The notes below the pieces were generated by a model. That model was not told the DNA's origin and did not search any database. It was given only the letters and a program-made list of their open reading frames with translations. This document shows positions 32,199-44,302 of a stretch of DNA of 64,000 bases, piece by piece (the first letter of the stretch is position 1; the number at the start of each line of letters is the position of its first letter). The translations under genes and the position numbers were made by a program. The DNA lies in contig NC_089322.1 of the NCBI RefSeq assembly GCF_036669915.1, positions 4,547,692-4,611,691 on the forward strand, in the 5' to 3' direction. This DNA comes from Pocillopora verrucosa. Lineage: Eukaryota; Cnidaria; Anthozoa; Scleractinia; Pocilloporidae.

Positions 32199-33218
32199 TA
32201 GGTTCTTCATCCAGCGTATTAAGCAGCTTGGATGAGTTGCTGTATCACGAGTCTAAACTGATTTGTTTTCTGTACCAAAAGGCTTAATGACACTATCGAA
32301 AGTACATAGAACACCAAAGGTAAGTGAACATTACTTATCTGACCCCGGCCTAAAAACATATTTAAGGAATCAAAGGTGCAAAAAATGCGTGAGAGACATT
32401 TTAGTTCGAGCTTGAAAAGGTCATTAAACACATATTACTAAATTTAATAAATGCAATGAATAAATTTAAAGTAAAACATTAGATTGAAAGGATTACTTAA
32501 TGAATAGCTGATGATATTTCAATATATTTTAACATAGTAAACGAAATTTCGAGCATTAAAAACATTATTTCTGCGAATATATTCGGCTGAATTTGACTTA
32601 AAATTCAAAATGTCTACCTCTGAGATGAGGCTGTTCCATCCGTCTTAAATGTTTACGAGATCTGATGGTGACTCTGTTTTAGCCGGACAGAAATTAAGCT
32701 TTTCATTCTTACAGTTTGCACTTAAAAAATCAATTATCAATCAATGCCAGATATCTAACAGGATAGAATTTTTACTCTAGATTTAATAGTTTTCTCTTTT
32801 TTTAGATGAAATAGCACATTATAGTCTTTCCGGTGTTTCCACATTCTGTTTGTCTAGACGTTATGATGATTGCATTAAAACCTGCAGGACTTGCGATTTT
32901 CATTTAAATGTCATAATAGAGTTGGGAGTAATTGAAAATTTATTGTTAGAAAGCAAAATGTCAAAGCTATATTGCACCACTCAAAGAGAGAAATACACTT
33001 TCAGACGAAGATCACAGAATCAGCAAATTTACAATTAACACTAACGATGCAGATCTATTCAGAAAGGTTTCTGACCGTCGCGCGGTGTTTTTCATAAACG
33101 AAAAGCGTAAGTAAATAATCTCTGCCTTTCTGATTTTTCTGCCATTTTCTCAACAAGTAGGCAATTTGTATTTTCATATGTTTACTAAATAAAAAAAATT
33201 TTCTCTTTCTCTTGACAG
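32199..33218 (+). promoter_or_regulatory. Upstream region of type II gene U9
   Basis: Homologous to 11236-12296. The UTR exon ends at 33106 with a consensus donor gtaagt at 33107; the acceptor tcttgacag precedes the ATG at 33219. Confidence 0.5.
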
Positions 33219-35254
33219 ATGCTATTTCAAGTCGTGTACCGATTTGCTTTCGTCTTGTTCTTGGCAAAGACGACAACTGAAGGATCCGAACATGGCGTTT
33301 TCTTCCAAATCAAAGAAAACGGCTTTTTCGGTTTCAGTGAGGAAAGTCTCGTTTGGTCTGGCAAAACTGAATCTTGCCTTTCCTGTTCTGCTTTGTGTGG
33401 GCGGGAAACTTCTTGCAGAAGAGCAAACTTTTTAGAAAACCAAAGACTTTGTCACCTTCTTCGCGGCGAAATGCAAACAAGTTCAGCAGCTGGGCATCTT
33501 TACCAGCGAGATGGTTCTATATATTTAACAAAGGTATTTGCCGTTGATGATATGTTGCAGTTTTAAGATGATAACTCAAAACACGATAATTTTAGCACTA
33601 CCACCAACAAGTTCAACCCTCCTTCCTTCCCACCAAAGGGGAGGTTTCTTCACAGCGATCATGATTACTTTCACCATCCTTTCACGAGAAAAACATTACG
33701 CAAAATGTAATTTTTGTTTAGGAAAAACTATGAACGTAACAGGACTTTGGCGTTTTATTTACATTGCTCTGTAAGTCCAAAGAAAGAGAAATATCTCTAA
33801 AGATCGACGTAAATAGATTGAGATGAGTATTTGTTTCAAGCGTTAACCCTACGTCAGCTTTAGAAACTCTTTACGGTGACCAGTTTAAATTAACGACTCA
33901 GTTGATAACACCAAAATATCTTGTGATACCCCCCACACGCGCAGCACCACAGTTTCCTCAGAAACTTAACCCTTTTAATTAATTAGTTAGGAGGGACAGC
34001 ATGATCAAAGGAAGTTCATTAAAAATCAGTTTCTCTATTCAAACACCCATAAAACGCTCGGTTAAAAGTGGAAGCCAAAAGTGTAAAGATACACTGTGTG
34101 CCAATGGGCCTTTAGGAATTCCTTAAAGATGCACATGGCATGAAGTATGGATGTTAATTGAGATGTTTTGTCTAACCCCAATACAGGTTGACCTACCAAG
34201 AAAATCCGGCTCATCCCAAGGTAAGACTGAGACGCAAATTGTTTGAATTGGTAACTATAACACTGATGTTAACTATCATTTAGCATTATCAACTGAGTTA
34301 ATACCGTAAATTGGCCACCGTAAAGAGTTTCAAAGCCAGTTCCAATCGCTCTGACGAAGGGCTAACGCTCGCAACGTCAGCTTTGAAACTCTATACAGTT
34401 GCCAAGTTACGTTATCAGTTTAGTTGATGATACCAAATTACCCTGTTATACTCTCCCACCGACGCGGCACCATTAGGAAATATTTATGAAACCCAGTTTT
34501 AATCATCAAACATCTTGTCATCCTCTCTCTAAATTTTTGGGACACTATAGGTCAAACCACTCCTTTGCACTCTGGTTCAACACAGCATTCAATAGGAAAC
34601 TCGTGCCAGACCCTCCTCAGGAAATATCCCACTTCCTCTTCGGATGTTTATTGGATTAATCCGAGTGGTGGATCTCAGGCCAATCTTTTCAAGGCTTACT
34701 GTGACATGGAGACTGATGGAGGAGGTTGGACTCTCGTATGGAGTTATTCCTTCACTAACTACAGTCATTTTAGGCGTAAATCGAATGCGATCACTCCGAG
34801 GCCAAATTGGCCGGTGAGATCTCAAACGGATGTTCCTATCTCCACCACTCCTCCATTAAATGAAACAGACTACAACGCCATGAACTTTTCACTCTGGAGG
34901 CAACTCGGCAGACAGGTCCTCATCAAAAGCAACATAAACAATTGGCTGGTGTGTGATCCGGGAAGTAGCAGCTTGGTTGATTGGCAGGAAGGTGACGTCA
35001 ACTGTACGATAATTAAACAGGTGCCGGATGATCCGAGTAACACGTTGGTTCCTTCCCTTTTTTTTCCAAACAAGTTGCCCCAAAGCTATGGACCACTGTT
35101 CTCCATGAGTGGGCCGTGGAACACCGTGTACTACTATTTTGATGGCTCTACCATGAACCATTTTCCTACCCATGATCGTTCCGGAACAAATTCGCCCAAC
35201 CAAATGAGAAATGTTGTAAATCCACATGGTAATATTCTTATTCGAGGCTTATAG
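33219..35254 (+). CDS. U9: secreted PAN-like + fibrinogen-like-start protein (type II), intact
   Basis: Exons are A 33219-33533, B 34187-34220 and C 34551-35254; 1053 nt, 350 aa. The only complete type II gene in the window. Exon A has signal peptide MLFQVVYRFAFVLFLAKT and a PAN-like core with an extra Cys (ESCLSC rather than DSLLSC), so five Cys. Exon B ends in donor gtaaga. Exon C contains SDVYWINPSGG, AYCDMETDGGGW, a type II-specific VPDDPSNTLVPS segment and ends HGNILIRGL instead of IRAE. A possible AATAAA lies at 35324-35329. Splice sites are canonical. Function as for U1 (inferred). Confidence 0.8.
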
Positions 35255-36500
35255 CCAAGGCAGACTGTAACAAATTAATTCTCACACATATGACGAGGGC
35301 TGATTACTTTCTTCGTTCATATCAATAAACTACCCAGCAAATAAGTGATAAGAATCGATGAAATGATCAGCTGTCTTATTTTATCTTGCATCAAATTCTG
35401 ATATGCTTATAGCAGCGAAAAGTAAGAATTTTGCACCTAATCTTAAAGCTGACGTTTTAGGCATTTTTTAGGATTAGACAAAAACGAGCGAAGTGTTGGC
35501 TACGTTCATCATGTAAAATCAACTGATTGTCCCCCTGGATTCCTTTTTTTTAGAGCAATTTTCAATTGGGCGTCGATATTTATCCACGATTGCTTTGTTT
35601 GTTTACAGACGATTCCCAGTAACTTGAGACTCTAGGAGAAACGGAGAAAGACTCTAATTACCTTGAAACAAAAGTGAACGGCTAGAAATAAGAAGGGAAT
35701 AAGGGGTGGGGAGGGAGAGGCAAAATCATGCAATAATGCAAAAGCATGCAAAATCCAAGTTTAAACCAATCCTTAGGCGAAATTCCTTTCGCGATGGTGT
35801 TGCGAAAAACTATTAACAGATATTCCAGCGTATACACAATCAGGGACCGGTGAAACACATCGTTAAGTCCAATAACTGAATAAAAACTGACAACCTGAAA
35901 GAGAGAGGTTTTAACTATGTGGCCTTGTGGCATCATTTGAAAAGGCCACCGCTCTGGGCATGCTCTAAACTTCGATGACTCGGTGGGAACCCAGGCTAGG
36001 CAGTGCATCGACCAGCCTAAACAGTGGTAGTACCGTAAAAAGTGTTGTGGTGGTAAGGGGTGAAATGGAATGTTCGCTGTGTTCAATTGTTGGCATTTTA
36101 AGCAAAGTAAGTACTGGCGATAATGTTAGTCTTGAAAAGTGAGATAAGGATATGTAATATTATTTAAGGGCATTTTATGTACACTTAGTAACGTATAGTG
36201 TTGTAAATAAAGTTGGGAGTATAGTTAAAATTTTGACTTCAGTATGAAGGGATCGAATGAAAAGCGGCGGAAGTTAATAAAGATGTAATGCATTGTGATT
36301 AATGTATCCTTAAGACGCCAGTCATTACTATCGCCGGGGGTGAGAAGATGTTTGGTTGATTCATGATAAAATTCATTGGATCCCTAATAAGACTCTGGAA
36401 TGTTCCTATGATCCCCCTAATTGACAGTTAATTGGCAGCCAATTCTTTTTATAGTCCTTCCTTTAGACTCTTTCTTGCTGTGCCGTTCAGTTTTGACCCC
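35255..36500. other. 3' flank of U9 and unrecognised sequence
   Basis: To about 35665 it matches the flank after U5. From there to 36500 it is unlike other parts of the window. A minus-strand open frame of 134 codons (36086-35682) has no recognisable domain and no supporting paralogue, so it is not called a gene. Confidence 0.4.
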
Positions 36501-36514
36501 ACGGAGAAAGAGAA

Positions 36515-36730
36515 TTGGTTAAACCACCTGCAAAATTGGCTGACATCAACTGTCAGGTCATCAATCACGTGACTGAAACGTGCAAAGATACACCAGCATC
36601 CTCATATTTTGAACGGATAGTAAGCTGTGGACCGATTTTCAAAACCGTCAACCCGTACTATTATATTAACGGTTCCACAGGGCGTAACTGGCTTGTCCAT
36701 GATCAGAGAGCATTTCATTTGTTAAATTAG
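36515..36730 (+). pseudogene. Divergent exon C fragment
   Basis: Readable NCQVINHVTETCKDTPASSYFERIVSC-type sequence and YYINGSTGRNW, then a decayed end. Same relic as at 6570-6870 and 22925-23245. Confidence 0.65.
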
Positions 36731-37620
36731 TCTATGAGAGTTAGTTTCTCTGTAATGAGCACCTGTTCCCTTTATCCGTATATTTCTTATAGCACATTTA
36801 CCCAGGGAAGGGCATACAAAACAGTCATAAGGAAAATTCAAGTAAAACAAATTCATATTGCTTGATTAGTTTTTCTTACTAAAAGACACAGAGAATGCCC
36901 AACCCCTGATGATATTTTAATAAATCAGCTGCAGTACCAAGATAGTACATTCTCTTGAAAATACTGTCAAATAAAATAATTATCACAATTTGATTAAATT
37001 GATTTATGTGAATAAAATGTTGTCTTGTATTGTCAATAACGTGAACCTTTTCGTTATAGGGGTTGATCGCGATCTTTAAGTCAAGTCACTACAGATTCTC
37101 GCTTCCTCATATTAAAATCATTCATCGACAAACCTAAGATTTTTTCTCGTATCACAAAATTACCACTTGACTCTCCTCCGCAAATATTCTGACAGAACGT
37201 TATTATTTCATCAATATACTTGCTGCTGTTCCCTGAGGGAAAATCCTTGTTTTTCGGACTGTATATCTGATTTTTATAAATTTTTGCGATGTTACTGTTT
37301 CTACTTTATTAAGTAAAAACGAACGAATAAAAGCAAAAACAAACAAAAGACATCAAGAAAAAAAAAGTAGAATGAAAAGCAAAATAGAAATCATTAAAAA
37401 TCACAGGGAAGGATCCTTTCACTATTCTAGCAAATTCTCGGCAGTATTTGGTATCTTTAGCCTTCCCTTTTAGCACGTTTTATAACGGTAGCCAACAATC
37501 AGCACCATTATCAAACTTGTAATTGATCCAGTTCTCTTGCTGAATTATGCAAGCCTCACTTTTTCACTACCATTCAGGAAAGTAATTCTTCTTTGCCAGG
37601 GTTTTTATACAAAAGGCTGT
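36731..37620. repeat. Inter-block spacer, copy 3
   Basis: Homologous to 6881-7680. Non-coding. Confidence 0.7.
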
Positions 37621-37743
37621 GTTTTCAGCTCTTCCTTTCTGATCTTTCTGTCTTGTTTGACTATTTTGTCTATAGGCAGGTAATTTATACGTTTCATACC
37701 TTTACTGACTATACCTGATTTTGTGTCAAGATTCTCTTGACAG

Positions 37744-40117
37744 ATGTTACTTCAAGTCGAGTACCGATTTGCAATCGTCTTGTTCTTAGCGACAAAGACA
37801 ACTGAAGGAGCCGAAAATGGTGTTTTCTTTCAAATCAAAGAAAATATATTTTTCAGCTTTGGAGAAGAAAGCCTTTTGTGGTCTGGCACGGGTTCTTTGC
37901 TTTCCTGTTCTTTTTTGTGTGTGAGGCAAGCCTTTTGCAGAAGTGCAAACTTTCTGGAAAAAGCCGGACTTTGTTATGGTCTTCGCGACGAAGTGCAAAC
38001 AAATTCAGCAACTGGGCGGCTTTTAGAGCGGGATGGCTCTTTCTATTTAAAAAAGGTATTTCACGTTGATTTTTTCACATGTTATAGTTTTCGGATGACA
38101 ACTTGCGATCATTTTAGCATTATCACGACCCAGAAAACCGTTGCTCGATCTTTCCATCAAAGGGAAGACTTTTCACAGCAAAACTGATGACTTTTTCCAT
38201 CGTTTCAAGAAACAAAAACTCTACCAAATTTAATTTCAGTCAAAAAAAAATTACGAAAAAGACTAGAGCGTTTAATTCATAGCGCGCCGAAGTAATTAAA
38301 AATGGAAAGTATTAAAGCGCATGAATATTCATAAAGAGCTGCATAATCAATGGAGATACGCGTTAAAGAAAGTATTTTGGTTTTATCAGCTGAGTTGATA
38401 ATGTTAATTGGCCGCCTTCAAGAGATTTTAGAGCTGACGTCTCGAGCCATGGCCCTCCTTCAGCTTTAGAAACTCAATGTTGGCCAATTTACATTATCAG
38501 TTGATAAATCAAATTATCTTGTTATAAACCCCACCGACTTAACACCACCGCTTCTTTCGAAAATTTCCCCCTTTAGTTAGAAATGGAGATGACAAGACCA
38601 ATTACCAGAAGTTCATTTCAAAATTAAGCTTATCATCCAAGCACATAAATTGTTCAGTTATAAGCTGAAGTCACCAACAACTGAGAGCACACAATTACTA
38701 ACCAATGAGCCTTCAAGAACTTCGTATGCATGCGCACAGGCATGCATGCATGAGGTATGGGTATTAACTGATATATATTGTTTGACTCCAATGCAGGTTG
38801 ACCTCCCAGGAATAACCACTTCAACCCAAGGTGAGAGCGGAAGATTAGTGTTGATATTGGTAACTAGGATACAGATTTAAACCGTTACATTTAACTCTCT
38901 GCAGCCTATCGTTAGTATGCATATTCTACATGCATACATTTCCTAAGGTACTGACAAAGAGAATTTCTTTATCTATCAAGAGGCTTCGTTAGTTGGCGAT
39001 CATTTCCTTTATTTTCGCGATTCTGATTCAGGGGTGATTTTGTAATGAAAAATTAAATGCCAGTCACTCTCACGGGTAAAATGATTAATGAACAGTTGAT
39101 AGCATTTTCTTAACTTTAATACCGCAGAAATACACGACGCAAAAAATCGGAAGTTGGTAATTGCATGGTTTTGAAAGACTGTGATCGTGATATCAAAATT
39201 GTGATTTCGTGATAAAGTTGGCAAACATCAAAAATTTTAAAACTGAATAATACTTGCTTGAATTATCGTTGAATGGTCAGATCGATGAGCGGGTGAGAGA
39301 ATAAGAACTAGACGATGAACTGGGAACTGGGAACTGGTCTTCAACACAGAAATCTTTACGAAACCCAGTTTTAATCATTAAAAAAACCTGATTTTTTTTT
39401 TAACTTTGTGCTCCAATAGGTCAAACCATTCCTTTGCACTCAGGCTCAACCCAGCATTCAGTAGTAGGTCACTCGTGCCAGACCCTCCCCAGGAAGAATC
39501 CTACTTCAAACTCTGGTGTCTATTGGATTGATCCTTTTGGTGGATTTCGAGCCAACGCTTTCAAGGCTTACTGTGATATGGAGACTGATGGAGGAGGCTG
39601 GACACTAGTATGGAGCTATTCCTTTACTAATTACAGTCATTTTAACAGTAAATCGAATGCGATCACTCCGAGGCCAAATTGGCCGGTGAGATCTGAAGTA
39701 GATGTTCCTATCTCCACGACTCCTCCATTAAATGAAACAGACTACAACGCCATGAACTTCTCACTCTGGAAACAACTCGGCAGACAGGTGCTCATTAAGA
39801 GCAACATAAACAACTGTCTGGCGTGTCATCCGGGAAGTGGCAGCTTGGTTGATTGGCAGGATGGTGATGTCAACTGTACTATCATCAAACAGGTGACTGA
39901 TCCAAGTCACGAGGTGGTCCCTTCCAAATTTTCAACATTCCAAAATGGGTTTGGACCGTTGTTCTCTTTGAGTGTGTCCCCGTTTAACTTTTATTACTAT
40001 TTTGACGGTTGCACAGGAAAGCATTGGCCTACCCATGATCCTCTGGGAACAAATAAGCCCAACCAAAAGAAAAATGTTGCTGATCCACATGGCAACATTT
40101 TTATTCGAGCCGAGTAG
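37744..40117 (+). CDS. U10: secreted PAN-like + fibrinogen-like-start protein (type I), intact but missing upstream exon
   Basis: Exons are A 37744-38055, B 38797-38830 and C 39420-40117; 1044 nt, 347 aa. Signal peptide and four-Cys PAN-like core as in U1; exon C with SGVYWIDPFGG, AYCDMETDGGGW and end IRAE. A Trp of the otherwise fixed NNWLVCHPG segment is Cys (NNCLACHPG), giving an odd cysteine count. Upstream, about 420 bp present in all other type I units, including the 5' UTR exon and its donor, is deleted (junction near 37626), although the acceptor abutting the ATG remains. Expression would need another promoter or first exon. Confidence 0.75.
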
Positions 40118-40544
40118 CAAAGACATAATAACAAACTCTTGCACACAAATACTTCAAGAGGTCATTAAATCTTAAAACTTGATTGCATTAGCCGGAAAAT
40201 CATTACATTACCTGGCAAACAAATGACGAAAATCAATCAACGTATCAGCTAGATGGTGTTATTCTGATAGAACTCTTAACTCCTAGCGATACTTTTTCTT
40301 TTTGATTCGCTCTTATGAGATGAGCACGAGCGAGATCTCCTACTTTGCGGAACACTCTATAGAGAACATGCGCCAATTGTTAACGCAATAAAAAATGTGT
40401 AACGCAAAACAACATTTAGTTTTCTGAAAGACAGTACAGTTAACACTCTAAACGTTAAAACTGATGTTAATCTGCACAGGATATCTATTACACAATCACT
40501 TCATTAAACATGTTTAGAACTACAGTTTGCGATGTAAACCTCAG
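40118..40544. other. 3' flank of U10
   Basis: As after U8, with a small deletion near 40295. Non-coding. Confidence 0.4.
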
Positions 40545-40690
40545 ATTACTAAACAGCTGTAGACTTGATGGGGGAGGGGTAAGGAGCACCTCTACATTTG
40601 ACCTAATAGAGTTTGCCCTAACGACAGCTTTAGGCTTGATGGGGGAGGGGTAGGGAGCACCTCTTCATTTGACCTAATAGAGTTTGCTCT
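40545..40690. repeat. 68-bp minisatellite, two copies
   Basis: Same unit as at 3333-3540. Confidence 0.85.
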
Positions 40691-40735
40691 GCCTAATAGG
40701 ATTTGGTAATCATTTCGGGCTTTACAAAGGGTATG

Positions 40736-41647
40736 AAAAAAACAAACATTGGTTCCAACCTAACTAAATCTGTACCCAGTATGAATCCTCCTTTTCGTTC
40801 TTATCTTGGTGATAATAACCATCCTTCCATTAACTTAAAGCCCACCACAGCTAGTGAACTGGAAAGCATTTGTGGCATGTTCGCTTCAGAGAAGGCTCCT
40901 GGCTATGACAGTATCCCAATGCATGTCACTAAGTATTCATTTCACCTTATTTCTGCTCCATTGGCAGATATTATCCATCTATCTCTGCTAAAAGGCATTT
41001 TCCCGGACAAACTTAAAATCGCCACAATTATTCCCATCTTCAAAGCAGAGGATCCAAACTTTTTTGTAAACTAGACATATTTCTATGTTGTCTAATTTTT
41101 CCAAATTTTTCGAAAAAGTCATATGCAATCGCTCAGTAGAATTTGCTGAAAAAAAACGATATACTTTACCGCTGTCAATTTGGATTTCGGAAAAATCACT
41201 CAACATCGTACGCACTAATTCATTTGGTAAATAAAATAGCTTCTGCAATCGACCAACACGAAACAACGGTGGGTGTTTTCCTAGATCTTTCCAAAGTATT
41301 TGACACTCTCGACCATCAAATCTTGTTTGCCAAATTGGAGCACTATTATATGCGTGACGCGGCTCTGCAGTGGTTTAAAAGCTACTTTTCTTGCCGCCAG
41401 CAATTTGTCCAATTCAATCAAGCCTGCTCTCCAGTGCAAACCATCAAGTGTGGTGTGCCTCAAGGTTCAAGTTTAGGCCCTCTATTGTTCATTTTATACA
41501 TAAATGACCTCCCTAATGCCTCTGAATTAACAGACCCTCTGCTTTTCGCTGATGACACCAGTATCCTTTATTCTCACTCAAACCCAAATTGCTTAGAATC
41601 CTTACTTAATGATGAACTCCAAAATATTGATGTTTGGCTAAAATGCA
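40736..41647 (+). mobile_element. CR1/Jockey-like retrotransposon, copy 2, truncated at 3' side
   Basis: Same insertion as at 30374 (same left target sequence AAAGGGTATG at 40726-40735 and same first base), hence copied by host duplication. It carries the RT region through FADD and beyond, with a 2-bp loss near 41073 that breaks the frame. It is cut at about 41647 (after aaatgca), where type III/IV spacer sequence begins. Confidence 0.85.
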
Positions 41648-42115
41648 GCTACTAAACTAGATAGTTGCAATCAGCTAGAGCAATTTTTAGAATGAAATGA
41701 ATAAATAAGATTCACTTAAGGAAGCGTGGATCAATCACCACATTACATAATTGACGTCACAGGTTTTTCTATATTTTTGCATGGAAAGGCGCAAAATTAG
41801 GGGTTTAATAAAAAGCATTACTTAATAGTAAAAATATTTTTTATCGATTCCGTTTTGTAATTATGATTATTTTACATTTGTAAAAATATATTTTCAAGTT
41901 TCGGTTGCCTCAAAAAATACTTCTCTTTTCATGTTGTGCCCGTCTACTCTGAAGCAGACTACTTTAAATGACCCTTGGACAATTTTCCAACTATTGACTA
42001 AAAAAATGAGACGAGAGAACGGCAGAAAAGAAAAGGTGATAAAATTGAATTTAAAAATGAATATCTTTAAGAAAAAAAACCCTACCCTCAGATTTTACAG
42101 TCACTAAATAGAAAT
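41648..42115. other. Rearranged spacer
   Basis: Patchwork: about 41650-41830 matches 19690-19860, and about 41850-41960 matches 48495-48610. A recombination junction region with no gene. Confidence 0.55.
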
Positions 42116-42662
42116 CTCAAACTCAGTCCAACGCTTTAAATGCTTATTGTGACATGGAGACCAGTGGTGGGGGTTAGACTCTAGTACTTAGTTATGCCTT
42201 GACTAATTACAGTCACTTTCGTAATCGTTCAAATGCGATCACTCCAAGAGCAAACCGGCCTATTTGGTTTGATAGTTAAATGCATGTTCCTGACTCCACA
42301 ACTCCTTCATTAAATGAAACAGACTACAACGCCGTGAACTTCTCACTCTGGAAAAAACTTGGCAGACAGATTCTCATCAAGAGCAACATAAACAATTGGC
42401 TGGTGCGTGATCCGGGAAATGGCAGCTTGGTAGATTGGCAGGATGGTGACATCAACTGTATGATCATTAAATACGTGACTAACACGTGCAAAGAGACACC
42501 AGCAACTTCATTTTTTGAACCGATATTCTTTATCCACAGTCGTTATTATCATTTCGATACTCTTACAGGGTATGACTGGCCTGTCCATGATCCATGTGGA
42601 AAAGGTGAGCTCAACCAGTTGAACGGCGTCGCTGAGCCTCATGGGAACATTTTCATCCGTTA
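42116..42662 (+). pseudogene. U11: exon C pseudogene of a divergent subfamily
   Basis: Readable from the YCDMETSGGG region with Trp changed to TAG (ggttagact) and another stop near 42279. Then 127 open codons (42280-42662) with NETDYNAVNFSLWKKLGRQ, TCKETPATSFFEP and the Cys-containing HDPCGKGELNQLNG. It ends HGNIFIR. A possible poly(A) signal AATAAA is at 42727-42732. No exons A or B nearby. Confidence 0.7.
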
Positions 42663-42869
42663 GTTGATGGACATTAATTGTCCACCGATGTGTAACTTTT
42701 CCCGTCAGTGGTGAACGAAATCTCTGAATAAACTCACGAAAGATTTTGCACTTTCTCAGAGTCAAATAATTCTTTAACGAAGTTCAGAATCCTTCGTCAT
42801 CGAAACGTCAGCTTTTAAAGTCTTTACTGTGGCCAATTTACGCCAGTTATCAACTTAGTTATCAACTCA

Positions 42870-43150
42870 GTTGATAGTACCAAATTACATAAACAACTGG
42901 CTGGTGTGTCATCCAGGACCTGGCAGCTTGGTTTTGGCGGGAAGGTGACATCAACTGATCGATCATCAAACACGTGACTGACCCAAGTCATGAGTTGGTC
43001 CCATCCAAGTTTTCACCGAATCAAAACAATGGCTATGGGCCGCTGCTTTGCACGACTAATAAATATTAAATAAATATTATTTTGATAATCACACTGAAAA
43101 CCATAAGCCTGCCCAAAAGACCAAAAGAAAAATGCTGCAAATCCAGGAGT
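42870..43150 (+). pseudogene. Exon C fragment
   Basis: Decayed NNWLVCHPG, TSIN and VTDPSHELVPSKFSP region; a better copy of the same fragment is at 50150-50474. Confidence 0.6.
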
Positions 43151-44302
43151 AGGAAAGACAAACTCTGACAAATTTCTGCTCAAATAACTTCCAGAAGTAA
43201 TTAACTTCTCCTAACAATATCAATACCATATCCACCAGAAAGGTTGTGAAAATGAACAAATTTATCAGCAAAAGGGTATCATTTTGATATTTCAGGTTGT
43301 TCTTTTGACTACTTTACTGTACAAGAGCATAGAAGCCAAAGCCGAATCACATCTTGGACGCTGGAGTGATGGGATGATGGCTCCATATTTGCCAAAGGAA
43401 TTTTTATGCAAAGTTACATTTTTTATTTTACTACTTTAAAATTTCACCCAACAAATCCCAAGGCTATGAACCGCTATTCTCTTGGAGCATGCGCTGAAGT
43501 AGGTCTTGCTATTAATTTGACAGTTGCTCTGGAGATCATTAGCTTACACGTAATCTTAGTGGAAGAGTCGAGCCCAACCAAGTGAAAATGATTGTTCGAT
43601 CTTGAAAAAATGATCAAACATGTATTACTTTATGTAAAAAATGTAAGAAATAAAAGGAAAAATATCAGCTTGAAAGGACTGGTTAACAAATAGCATATTA
43701 AATAATCTCTACAAATACAGGCCTTACCTTTCCATTTGCACTAAAAAAAGTAATTTTTCCTTGCCAGGTGTTTCAAACAAAAAAAGATGTGTTTTCATGT
43801 CCAGCTTTAATTTTATCTCCCACCAATTCTTTCTATTTTTAACTTTGCAGTTTAAATTATTTTCTTCTTCACCGAACAGTTTCATAAAAGAGCTTATCGC
43901 AATCTTTCCGGTATTTCCATATTCTGTTTACCTAGAAGCCGTGATAATTTCATTATAAACCTGCAAGACTTGTGTTTTCATTTAAATGTAAAAACAGAGT
44001 TGTGGGGTAATTGGAAACGTATCGCTAAGAAAACAAAAGATCAAAGCTGTATTATTATACTTAAATAGAAAAATAGAATTCAGACGGAGATCACGGAATC
44101 AATAAATTTACAGTTGGTACTAACGGTGCAAACTTATTCACAAAGGTTTGAGCGTGTCGCACGGTGTTTTCGATTAAAATGAAAGGGTGAGTTAAAATTT
44201 CTCTTCCTTTCTGTCTTGTTAGACTATTTTGTCTATAGGCAGGTAACTTATATTTTCCATACATTTACTAATCATAAGTTTGTCCCAAGATTCTCTCGAC
44301 AG
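43151..44302 (+). promoter_or_regulatory. Upstream block of type III gene U12
   Basis: Homologous to 50475-51856. The UTR exon ends at 44186 with consensus donor gtgagt at 44187; the acceptor tctcgacag precedes the ATG at 44303. The earlier part is non-coding. Confidence 0.5.

Noticed and set aside
35682..36086. 134-codon minus-strand open frame after U9
   Set aside because: No domain, no paralogue, no splice or promoter context; left as unclassified sequence.
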